Part shown: piece after piece, positions 38,056 to 47,757 of the stretch
Layout of the letters: every line of letters begins with the position of its first letter
Position numbering within the stretch: the first letter of the stretch is position 1
Source of the DNA: Sesamum alatum
Taxonomy: Eukaryota > Streptophyta > Magnoliopsida > Lamiales > Pedaliaceae
Length of the DNA stretch: 64,000 bases
Direction: 5' to 3'
Assembly (NCBI GenBank): GCA_034509735.1
Contig: JACGWO010000012.1
Span: forward strand, 744,001-808,000
Position numbers and translations under genes: made by a program
The notes under the pieces: model-generated
The model's input: the letters and a program-made list of their open reading frames with translations, nothing else
Told to the model about the DNA's origin: nothing
Databases searched by the model: none

Positions 38056-39115
38056 GTATGTTACTGATAAACAGGTTGAGGTATGTCTTCTTGCTCGTTC
38101 GCATACTTGTTCAGCTCTCGACCCTGTCCACATCTGTAGACTTTAAACTTGAATTGATATACATGATTCTGTGGCCGTCGTGTAATGCCTCCATTTCTGC
38201 TCTCAAACTTAATTCTTTATTGGAGTAACTTAGTATTTTAGTGACACTTTGAATCCCTGGAGTTAATTCCTACTTTTGTTTATATGGAGTAGCTCTAGAT
38301 GTCGATTAATCCTGATCATTTCAGTCTCTGATTGAGTAATTATTTATAAAGAAAGTTGAAGTTGTACTTCTTTTAGATTCCATGATGGGTGCATATCTGG
38401 CTGGCCGCTAGGCCGGCTATTTAATTGGTGTCTTCATCATCCACAGTGAATTCAGTCAGTTTACTTGATTTAATACATGATCAGACCAAAACAAGTTATT
38501 TTACTACACTTGATCAGCCCTATATATACCGCAAGACCAGGGAGTCCTTTGTGCACTCATATCCTCAATTCCAATTCCAGAATAAGATTAGCAATTGTAT
38601 ATTCCACCACTTTATGAAAAATACTGATGGTATGACCCGGGTGGAAATATTTTGAGTTAAGGGAGTGATGATCAATAAAACATAGTTTTTTAATCCTAAT
38701 TACGGACACATTAATTAGTACTATATATCTTGGAATTTGGTACTTATAAAGTAAGTGTATGTTTTTCATATTAATTAAATATACAATTTTTCTAATCCTA
38801 AATTTACGTTTTGTGCGAGGAATGCGAATTTGACCGTGTGGAAAAAGTGCAAGAGTTCTCGGAAGATTCGGTCAAGCTCCCGGTGAATACAGGATCCCGA
38901 AGGAATAAATATTTTTAGGGAAATTAGTTGTGATTTTTATTTAAATATTCCGGCACATTTGTTAGCATGTATATATGTACATCGGTGGATGGTAGTATGA
39001 GTTGGAAGACTCATATGTTTGTATAGATTACATCCGTCAGGATAGGAGCATCCATCTAACATATTCCCCTAAAATATTTTAATCAACTCCTAAATATTCC
39101 CCTAAAATATTTCGG
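38056..39115 (+). other. Intron remnant and AT-rich internal part of the ADH-carrying element
   Basis: No coding region is seen. It starts with the intron donor GTATGT. A pair of near-identical phrases CTAAATATTCCCCTAAAATAT lies near 39050-39110, and a candidate polypurine tract (GGAGTTGGGGGGGC) directly precedes the 3' LTR at 39131. Confidence 0.5.
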
Positions 39116-39130
39116 AGTTGGGGGGGCTAC

Positions 39131-39427
39131 TGATGGTGCAGGAATTTAATCAAAGGACCAAGAGGTAATTTTCCGGAAGTGTGATATGAAAATTACCGAA
39201 TTACCACCCCTAACGGCGGTTACAACCACTAGAGTAGTTGGGGTAGTGGGCGGTTGGGGGGCAGGATGGTCTTTTCGCTCTCTAGTATAAGTACAGCTTT
39301 GAGATGAATTGTATGGGGGGGAATGGCTGGAGAAAGAAGAAAATGCAGTGGGGTTTTGAGAAGAGGAAGATGAATTGATATGGGATTGATATGGGAATTT
39401 AATGGAATACCACAATTTGATCCATCA
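39131..39427 (+). repeat. 3' LTR of the ADH-carrying element
   Basis: 297 bp, same termini as the 5' LTR, followed by GTAAT (target duplication). Confidence 0.88.
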
Positions 39428-39432
39428 GTAAT

Positions 39433-41583
39433 TGACATATCTAAGAGTAATGTTGTAATCCCAAGACTATTACTTGGGTCAAGTTAATCTTCCCGAAAAA
39501 TGGATCCTTGAGGAAGGCAATAAACCTGTAAAACAGGAAAATAAAAAGTTAGAAAGAAATTATAGAATATCCAGATGGAGATGTAGAGATAAGATTCTCT
39601 AAAGATCGAGTTACTCGCATTAATATAAGGGAGAATTCTAGGAAAGAGGAAAATAATGCCTGGTAGATGTTCTACATCTTCATTCCTTATCACGATTTGA
39701 AAAGGAACAAGTTATATTAAAAAATACATCGGATGGGGTTAGTCAACCAGAATATAAAGTGGAAATCCTTCTTCGTCACGGGCTAAATCACCTACCCCCT
39801 CCGACATGGATATGGTTTTGAAGATGAAAGAAGTGTTTTTGGTTTAAATACCTTAACCGTAGATAAAAATCTAGAATTTCCCTTTGAAGGGCGACTAAGA
39901 GAATTATTCTATTCTCCAGAAAATGATATTAAGAGAAAATGGTTCTATTTAAAACCAACAAAAAGCCAAGAGAAGTGGTTTAAAACCTATAAGAATTTTT
40001 TAAGAAAAATGAAGGAAGAAATAGACTTCTTTGAAGTCATGAATATTTTCTATAAAATAGAGAAACGAGAAAATAACTTTCCTAAGTTCTCTGATGAGAA
40101 TATTATTGCTAATATAATGCTGCCTATCAGAATTTTATTACAACAAAGGGAAAAATTATTAAAAGTATTCATCCCCCAGAAATTAATTTGTCTATTAAAA
40201 TCGATAAAGAAGAGGTTAATGCTACCCCTTACAGAAAAGATAATAAAATAGAAGCTGCAATAGAACAGAACAACTATACAAATTTGTCTTTACAAACTAT
40301 CAGAAGGTAGCTTATCAGAATAGAGCAGCATGTTAATAAATATCTTTATAAAGATCATACCGAGTTGCCTCAAACTAGTAAGACTATTGAAAAGGAAAAG
40401 GTTTTATTCAAACCATTACCTTCTGAAAAAATTAATGTTAAAATTAATAAAGCCTCTGAAGATTTTGAGGTTCTGGAAGAAATATTAAAAAGGTTAAAAA
40501 ACCTTGGGATAAAAGACAAAGATATAGCCCCTCCCTCTTACTGGAGCACCAGAGAATAATTCCGAAAAGGAAGATGGGAATTCTGACCAAGAGATAGATC
40601 AGTTAGAAGAAATGTTCAGAAAAGAATTACAACAAGAACCGTATGAGCTCAATAAAATTGATTTTGGAAATAACAATAATAGGAAGCCTTATTATCATAG
40701 GCCAACCCCAATGGACCTTCTGATAGAAGAACAAGAAAATTATTTATTTGGGGCTTCGTTTGACGGAACTTCCATTCATGAATGGAATATTGATGGGCAT
40801 ACTGAGTATCAAATACAAACAAAATTACATTATATCACTATGTATGCCACTGCCTGTCGCCTTAAAGGAAATGCTGATTCTGAAATAACTAAAGCTATAA
40901 TTCAAGGATTTACAGGTCAACTTAAAGGTTGGTGGGATTTTCACCTATCTGATGAAGCAAAATTGCATATATTAAATGCAGTAAAATTAGAAAACAATAG
41001 CCGAGTAACGGATTGTGTTAACACTTTGATTTAGACTATAGCTAAACACTTTATAGGAAGTACTTCATTACAATTAGACAAAACCCAAGAACAACTTATG
41101 AACTTAAAATGTCCCAGCTTATCCCATTTTAAATGGTACAAAGATGTCTTTTTCTCTAAAATATTTACTAGAGAAGATAGTCAACATGGGTTTTGGAAAG
41201 AAAAGTTCTTATTAGGACTCCCTCATTTCTTTGCAGAAAGGGTTAAAAACCGCATAAAACAAAAACATCAAGGTATTATACCATATCATCTCTATACCTA
41301 TGGTGATCTTGCTTCAGAAATCGTAGCTGAAGGAATGTGTCTATGTAATCAAATAAAATTACATAAGCAAATCCAGAAGGAGAAAATTTATGGAAAAAGA
41401 GTTCTTGGAGACTTCTGTGAACAGATAGGGTTAACACCCAGTAAACCACTAGATAAGAAGAAAAGAGTTTATAAAACCTCTAATAAAAAACGCTATTATA
41501 AGAAAAAGGATACTAATGTAGAAGGAAATCCTCCAAGAAAAGAGTATAGGAAAAAGAAAAGAGAAAATCCTGCTAAACAATAA
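39433..41583 (+). pseudogene. EPRV movement protein end and capsid region, broken
   Basis: EPRV coding resumes after the LTR insertion. The first ~230 bp fit the movement protein C-terminus. From about 39700 the polyprotein continues with a Lys/Glu-rich region, a segment like TNLSLQTIRRQLIRIEQHV at about 40275, and the capsid core at about 40700-41350: EYQIQ, GFTGQLKGWWDFHLS, KEKFLLGLPHFFAERVKNRI, YTYGDLASEIV. A basic tail (RYYKKKDT...RKKKRENPAKQ) is typical ahead of the nucleic-acid-binding knuckle. Frames change near 40150 and 40310, with stops near 40557 and 41036. By family the capsid protein packages viral DNA. The parallel copy at 45797 shows several breaks are copy-specific. Confidence 0.78.
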
Positions 41584-41640
41584 AGAATTCCAATATGTTG
41601 GAAATGTCGTTCCCCAGGACATTATGCTATAAATGTAAGA
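41584..41640 (+). pseudogene. EPRV capsid zinc knuckle, last cysteine lost
   Basis: The frame reads IPICWKCRSPGHYAIN then V instead of Cys. This is a C-X2-C-X4-H-X4-C knuckle whose last Cys is lost, apparently through a one-base deletion, followed by a stop. Such knuckles mark the end of Caulimoviridae capsid proteins. Confidence 0.7.
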
Positions 41641-44229
41641 TGAAAAGAAGAATTCTAAATCTTGATATAGATGAAGATCTTAAAACCGCGTTACAAAAGC
41701 TTCTTATAGAAGAATCAGAACTAGAAGATGAAAATTTGAAATTATCTGTTATAACAGAAATAAATTCTGAAGATGAAAACAATGAAGAATCTGATAAATC
41801 AGAAAATGAAGGATCAGAAAACGATGAATCCAATAGTTGTGAAGGAAATTGTGATTATTATAAAGCTTTATGTCATGCTAACGGATTATTTGTATTAACA
41901 AAAGAGGAAAGTTTTATTCTAGATCTTATAGATAAAATTCCTGATCCGGACGAGAAAAAGGAAATGTTACAAAAATATTTAGAATCTTATAAAGACCGAA
42001 AACCTAAGAAAAAATTGAAGATAAAAGAGCCGGAAGCTTATAATTTTAAAGAAATAATGAATAGAGTTAAAAACTCTAATGTATCTACTTCTACAACTAC
42101 AGAAGCCTCTACGGCAGAATTAAGACATGAAGTAAAAATCCTAAAACAAGAAATACAGGAACTAAAATCTAGAGTTTCTGCTCTTGAGATTAAATCTCAT
42201 AATTATTCATCTAGTGATAACGAGGAAGAAATAAGAATTGAAAAGGAAGAATTATTGCAAAAAGAAGAGTTAAACTCTTTAACTTTTGTTAATATGACTG
42301 ACAGAGTTATAACCCATAAATGGCACACCAAGGTTACTATTGTTGTGCATAAAGAATATTATTTTTCGGCTATTGCCATGATAGATTCAGGGGCAGATTT
42401 AAACTACATTAATGAAGGGTTAGTACCCTCTAGGTATTTTTCAAAAACAACTGAAGTCCTTAACGCAGCAGATGGAAGGAAATTACTAGTGAAATATAAA
42501 TTACAAAACACTGTTGTTTGTAATAAAGGAATTTGCCTAGAAATGCCATTTATAATGGTAAAAAATCTCTCTCATGACGTGATATTAGAAAATCCTTTTC
42601 TTCACATGCTTTATCCAATAAAAGAAGTATCCAAAGAAGGAATTACAAATGTAGTAAAAGGAAATGAATTAAAGTTCAATTTTGTCACTCAGCCAAAATA
42701 TCATGAGATAGACTTAATTCAAAAAACAAATGAAAGAAAAGAAAACTTTTTAAACTCTTTATCTCAAGAGATTAGTTATAAAAAATTAAAAGAGAAAATT
42801 TCTTCTCCTTATTTACAAAATAAAATCAAGGATTTACAATCTTATATAGAAAAAACAATCTGCTCAGATATTCCTAATGCCTTCTGGGAAAGGAAAAAAC
42901 ATGTTCTCTCTTTACCTTATGAGGCTGATTTTAAAGAAAATCAGATTCCCACTAAAGCTAGACCCATTGCCATGGGTCCTAGACATTTAGAAATATGCAA
43001 AAAGGAAATAGAGGAATTATTACTAGGCCATCCCATAGTCCTTGGAGTTGTCCTGCCTTTTATGTAGAAAATGCAGCAGAACTTGAAAGAGGGTTCCCAG
43101 GTTAGTTATAAACTACAAACCTCTAAACAAAGCTTTAAGGTGGATAAGGTACCCAATTCCAAACAAAAAGGACCTTTTCAATAGGCTTTATTCAGCTAAA
43201 GTTATGTCAAAATTTGATATGAAATCAGGATTTTGGCAAATCCAAATAAAAGAAGATGATCGTTATAAGACAGCTTTCATTGTCCCTTTTGGCCATTATG
43301 AATGGAACGTTATGCCTTTCGGACTTAAGAATGCCCCTTCTGAATTTCAAAGGATTATGAATGACATATTTAATGCTTATACGACATTTACTATCTATAT
43401 AGATGATGTCCTAATATTTTCAAAATCTATTGAACAACATTTTAAACATCTAAAAATATTCGTAGATGTTGTTGTGAGAGCAGGATTAGTTGTTTCTGCT
43501 AAAAAGATTAAACTCTTTCAGACTGAAATAAAATTTCTAGGGCATATTATTAGAGAAGGAACTATCTTCCCTATAGAACGAGCTATAATATTTGCGGAAA
43601 AATTTCCTGATGAAATCAAGGATAAAAATCAACTACAAAGGTTTCTTGGAAGTCTAAATTATGTTGTTGAATTTTATAAAGATTTGGCTTATGATGCTAA
43701 ACCGTTATTTGAGAGACTCAAGAAAAACCCTCCAAATTGGAGCACCGAACACACTAATGCTGTTAGAAAAATTAAAGCAAGAATTAAAAAAATCCCTTGT
43801 CTTGCAATTTCAAACCCAGATGCCTTCAAAATTGTTGAGACCGATGCTTCCGATGTAGGATATGGAGGAATACTAAAACAAAGGATTAATGATAAAGAAT
43901 CATTAGTAAGGTTCACCTCGGGAGTATGGAGAGGACCTAGAGTTAATTACTCTACGGTTAAAAAGGAGATTTTGTCTATTGTTCTGTGCATTCAAAAATT
44001 CGAAAGTGATTTATTAAATCAAAAATTTTTGTTACGAGTAGATTGCAAATCTGCAAAAGAAATATTACAAAAGGATGTTAAAAATTTAGCCTCGAAACAA
44101 ATCTTTGCTAGGTGGCAAGTCATATTATATGTATTCGATTTTGATATTGAGTTTATTAAAGGATCACATAACTCCTTACCTGATTTTTTAATCGTGAATT
44201 TTTGCAGGGAAAGCAATGAACAAAGATAG
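41641..44229 (+). pseudogene. EPRV protease, reverse transcriptase and RNase H
   Basis: The frame 41595-43067 has an acidic N-terminal part and a coiled coil (about 42120-42200, heptad-like KILKQEIQELKSRVSALEI). The aspartic protease follows (AMIDSGADLNYI, ~42380-42415), then the RT start (TKARPIAMGP near 42950). The frame is disturbed between about 43020 and 43200. It then runs open to 44229 with KFDMKSGFWQIQI, the YIDD catalytic box near 43400 and RNase H from about 43830 (ETDASDVGYGGIL, then NYSTVKKEILSIV). By family these convert pregenomic RNA into viral DNA. There is no integrase domain. The last codons overlap the next ORF. Confidence 0.85.
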
Positions 44230-45365
44230 AGCGTCATCCAACAAAGGTAATATTAACCTAAATAAATTTCAACCATATAAACTGGCCTTTGAAAAGGACA
44301 GTAAAACGTTAAGAGAAGAAGCTTTAAAAGCTGTTCCTGAAGAAGAGAGGCTCAGAGAAGATGCCTACAAAATAGCAGTAAAATCTGCTTCTGCGAAAGA
44401 ACATGTTTATCCCTATATTCCAATCTCCACTAATTGGATATCTCCGATTGAAAGGAAAATATATGCATTTGTCCTCAGAAGAAGTAATGAACTTCTATCT
44501 AAAAAATTTTACAGACCCTTTCCTCTATCCGAAAGACTTCTTGTATTATCAAGAAATATTAACATATACTGGATCAGTGCAATTTGATTCCACCATAAGA
44601 TCTGGTGGAGAATGGGCTTCCTCAAAAGCTTATATTATCAAAGTTATAACTCCTGAACAATGGGAAGGAGATTTGTATCGATTTAAAGAAATTGTGTCTG
44701 ATACCAAGTATCCTCATAGGAATAAGTTATATTTCAATTGTTTTTATTATATCAAAGCGTGGGACATCGCCCTCTGCTACGAAAATAGACAAAGAAAACA
44801 TAGCTGGTTTCTGCAGTTCAAAGAACTTAAGACACTTAATTTCCCTCAATGGTTCATATGTTGGTTTGCTAATTGGGGATTATATCCTATTATTTTACCA
44901 CATAAAATTAGATTGATTTATGAAGACTTTGTCAAGACCAATGTGTCCATCAAAGCTCACGGGCTTATGTTTACCGCTCTTTATCAAATACCATGGATTA
45001 TTCGGTGGGATGTAGTTGTATCAAAAAGAACATTTCAAAAGTTAGGAGAAAGTCTTGAAAATATTCCCTATGTAGGAAGAAGGATACTTATTAAATGGTG
45101 GGATAAATTTGAATTCTTCAAAGACTCAGTCTTCTCTGTACGAGGGATTATTGACCTGGAACCGATTACACCGACTAAATCAACAAAGTCCAAAAAGGAA
45201 ATCTCTGAGGTATTGAAGGAATTGCTTTCAAGTGCATCAAAGAAGGACTTGAAAAATCAAATCAAAGAATTGCTCGAGTCATCAGATGACGAGGACGAAG
45301 AGATGATGAGCCAGAACACAGAACACTCTGATCCTATGCAAGATGCTCAGGATCCTTATCAGTAG
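44216..45365 (+). pseudogene. EPRV 3' ORF of unknown function
   Basis: It starts at ATG 44216, overlapping the RT ORF by 14 bp, and after one frameshift near 44480 runs to TAG 45363-45365, about 380 codons in all. It is Trp/Tyr-rich in the middle (WFICWFANWGLYPIILPHKI, IRWDVVVSKRTF, RRILIKWWDKFEF). It ends with a Ser/Lys-rich then strongly acidic tail (ESSDDEDEEMMS). Its place matches the 3' gene that in some Caulimoviridae is the transactivator/viroplasmin and in florendo-like elements an uncharacterised ORF2. I cannot identify a catalytic motif and give no function. Confidence 0.6.
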
Positions 45366-45793
45366 CACAAGGCCAACTTCAAAGAGTCCATGATTGAAGA
45401 CAAACTACTGTTCAACAACAGTAAAGATTCTCTCCATTGACGTAAAGATGATGGGAAGTGACTTAAAGTAGATTCTCATATCTTTGAAGATAAGATTCTC
45501 TTATCTTCAGATATCTTCAGGAGATTTATGCTGGTCTCCCCAGTATTCTCCCCTCCTTATAAAAGGAGAGTAGCATAGGTCCGAGAGAGGCATCTTAGAA
45601 AACTCAGCCTTGTTACTATCTTTGTAATGTTACTTTCATAAGTATTGTAAGCTTTGTTCTTGTGATAATAAAAACCTCTCTTTATACTTCCTGCTTCCTA
45701 TCTATTTGGTACCCTAGTATCACACTAATCCGCTGTGAACGCCATCGTCTGTGACCGTAGTCTTCGCTTTTGTTTTGGTAGCTGGTACCCTTG
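45366..45793 (+). promoter_or_regulatory. EPRV intergenic region with 35S-like promoter and poly(A) signal
   Basis: Non-coding and arranged like a Caulimoviridae pregenomic RNA promoter. An as-1-like TGACGTAA is at 45438-45445, a direct/inverted AGATTCTC...AAGATAAGATTCTCTTATCTT stretch at 45470-45505, and a TATA box CTTATAAAAGG with TATAAAA at 45558-45564. An AATAAA signal lies at 45667-45672, about 105 bp downstream, which fits the family habit of placing the poly(A) signal just after the start of the transcript. Whether it is active is unknown. Confidence 0.75.
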
Positions 45794-45803
45794 TGGTATC
45801 AGA
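45794..45803 (+). other. EPRV primer binding site at a recombination junction
   Basis: TGGTATCAGA, the first 10 bases of the tRNA-Met site TGGTATCAGAGC. After TATCAGA the sequence continues as capsid-region DNA (ATTTTATTACAACAAAGG), identical to that at 40127 onward. The expected sequence after the PBS is missing. Confidence 0.75.
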
Positions 45804-47142
45804 ATTTTATTACAACAAAGGGAAAAATTATTAAAAGTATTCATCCCCCAGAAATTAATTTGTCTATTAAAATCGATAAAGAAGAGGTTAATGCTACCCC
45901 TTACAGAAAAGATAATAAAATAGAAGCTGCAATAGAACAGAACAACTATACAAATTTGTCTTTACAAACTATCAGAAGGCAGCTTATCAGAATAGAGCAG
46001 CATGTTAATAAATATCTTTATAAAGATCATACCGAGTTGCCTCAAACTAGTAAGACTATTGAAAAGGAAAAGGTTTTATTCAAACCATTACCTTCTGAAA
46101 AAATTAATGTTAAAATTAATAAAGCCTCTGAAGATTTTGAGGTTCTGGAAGAAATATTAAAAAGGTTAAAAAAACCTTGGGATAAAAGACAAAGATATAG
46201 CCCCTCTTACTGGAGCACAAGAGAATAATTCCGAAAAGGAAGATGGGAATTCTGACCAAGAGATAGATCAGTTAGAAGAAATGTTCAGAAAAGAATTACA
46301 ACAAGAACCGTATGAGCTCAATAAAATTGATTTTGGAAATAACAATAATAGGAAGCCTTATTGTCATAGGCCAACCCCAGTGGACCTTCTGATAGAAGAA
46401 CAAGAAAATTATTTATCTGGGGCTTCGTTTGACGGAACTTCCATTCATGAATGGAATATTGATGGGCATACTGAGTATCAAATACAAACAAAATTACATT
46501 ATATCACTATGTATGCTACTGCCTGTCGCCTTAAAGGAAATGTTGATTCTGAAATAGCTAAAGCTATAATTCAAGGATTTACAGGTCAACTTAAAGGTTG
46601 GTGGGATTTTCACCTATCTGATGAAAGCAAAATTGCATATATTAAATGCAGTAAAATTAGAAAACAATAGCCAAGTAACGGATTGTGTTAACACTTTGAT
46701 TTATACTATAGCTAAACACTTTATAATAGCTAAACACTTTATAGGAAGTACTTCATTACAATTAGACAAAACCTAGGAACAACTTATGAACTTAAATGTC
46801 CCAGCTTATCCCATTTTAAATGGTACAAAGATGTCTTTTTCTCTAAAATATTTACTAGAGAAGATAGTCAACATGAGTTTTGGAAAGAAAAGTTCTTATT
46901 AGGACTCCCTCATTTCTTTGCAGAAAGGGTTAAAAACCGCATAAAACAAAAACATCAAGGTATTATACCATATCATCTCTATACCTATGGTGATCTTGCT
47001 TCAGAAATCGTAGCTGAAGGAATGTGTCTGTGTAATGAAATAAAATTACATAAGCAAATCCAGAAGGAGAAAATTTATGGAAAAAGAGTTCTTGGAGACT
47101 TTTGTGAACAAATAGGGTTAACACCCAGTAAACCACTATCTT
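45797..47142 (+). pseudogene. EPRV capsid region, second partial copy
   Basis: A near-identical direct repeat of about 40127-41447. It is open in places where copy A is broken (frame 45791-46228) and broken in others (an extra base near 46625, and GCTAAACACTTTATA duplicated in tandem near 46712-46741). It ends mid-gene at CCAGTAAACCACTA and jumps to the start of the viral map. Confidence 0.8.
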
Positions 47143-47757
47143 AAAGATCCTAAAGGTACGTATATGTCTTCATATACTTCTTACAGAAGTGTTGATATTC
47201 TGCCATACCGTGATTATTATATTCAAAAGGGTAATTATTTATCCAAGCTAAAGTTAAAAATCGAGTACACCAAAAGATATATTAAATACCTAAAAGATCA
47301 GATCGATCAAAGTATTCGGCCTGAATACTACGAAAAGGAACTTTAAACGGTAAAATCTTCTTTAAAGTCTTTTGAAAAGCAGGTAGAAATATTATTAGCA
47401 TAAAGGTCTAGTTTGTCATACAAACCTAAAAGCTAAAACTTTACTGATTCATAGGAATCTTCCTTTGAAACCCGGGCACTTTGCCTTAAGTCGCGTAGCC
47501 TGCTTATGTTCCTGTTGTTTGCCTAGAGGGCTGTTAGGGAATCCTTAGGCGTAAATCGTTGACAGTGATAAGGAAGATCAAATGAATAGGTTCAGTCGAG
47601 TTTTGTCCTTTAGCTCTAATGACGATTTAGATCAACAAGAATTCACTAATAAGAATAAGGAAATTGTTATTAATGATAACATTGATAAAAGTTTAAATGA
47701 CTGGAAAATGCGTATTTATCCAACAGGAAAAATTTACAAGAATACGGGAAGTTTTAT
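47143..47757 (+). pseudogene. EPRV start region, second partial copy (small ORF and movement protein start)
   Basis: About 20 bp of leader, then the small ORF from ATG 47164 (stops at 47344-47346), the intervening non-coding part and the movement protein start from ATG 47582. It breaks at 47757 where satellite resumes (TTTTATT then ATTAGGCAT). It repeats 35736-36337 closely, so the whole EPRV block begins and ends with the same ~600 bp. Confidence 0.8.

Larger units (their letters stand above)
36828..39427 (+). mobile_element. Non-autonomous LTR element carrying a captured ADH exon
   Basis: A 2.6-kb insertion in the EPRV movement-protein gene with LTRs of 296 and 297 bp (both TGATGGTGCAGG...TTTGATCCATCA), a PBS and a near-perfect 5-bp target duplication. 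The LTRs differ at only a few bases and short indels. The internal part (37124-39130) shows no gag or pol domains. Instead it has an unassigned GC-rich ORF, one exon of an alcohol dehydrogenase with flanking intron sequence, and about 1 kb of AT-rich non-coding DNA. Movement would depend on proteins of another element, probably a gypsy element with the same PBS type. Confidence 0.85.
35736..47757 (+). mobile_element. Endogenous pararetrovirus (Caulimoviridae), rearranged and broken
   Basis: An integrated plant DNA-virus genome inside the satellite. The order is a small ORF, a movement protein, the capsid region with zinc knuckle, protease-RT-RNase H, a 3' ORF of unknown role, then an intergenic promoter region and a Met-tRNA primer site. 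After that, part of the capsid region and the first ~600 bp appear again. There is no integrase and no LTR, as expected for this family. Excluding the inserted 2.6-kb LTR element and the repeated parts, one unit is about 7.5 kb, within the usual size for the family. Frameshifts and stops are in every long gene, so it is not a functional genome. The genus is not resolved; the layout is reminiscent of solendo-, cavemo- or florendovirus-like elements. Confidence 0.9.

Noticed and set aside
45791..45803. LTR retrotransposon primer site
   Set aside because: There is no LTR beside it. The upstream promoter, the capsid knuckle and the lack of integrase assign it to the EPRV.
35736..47757. An infectious or replication-competent viral copy
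   Set aside because: Every long gene has stops or frameshifts, the movement gene is split by an LTR element, and the map is rearranged.
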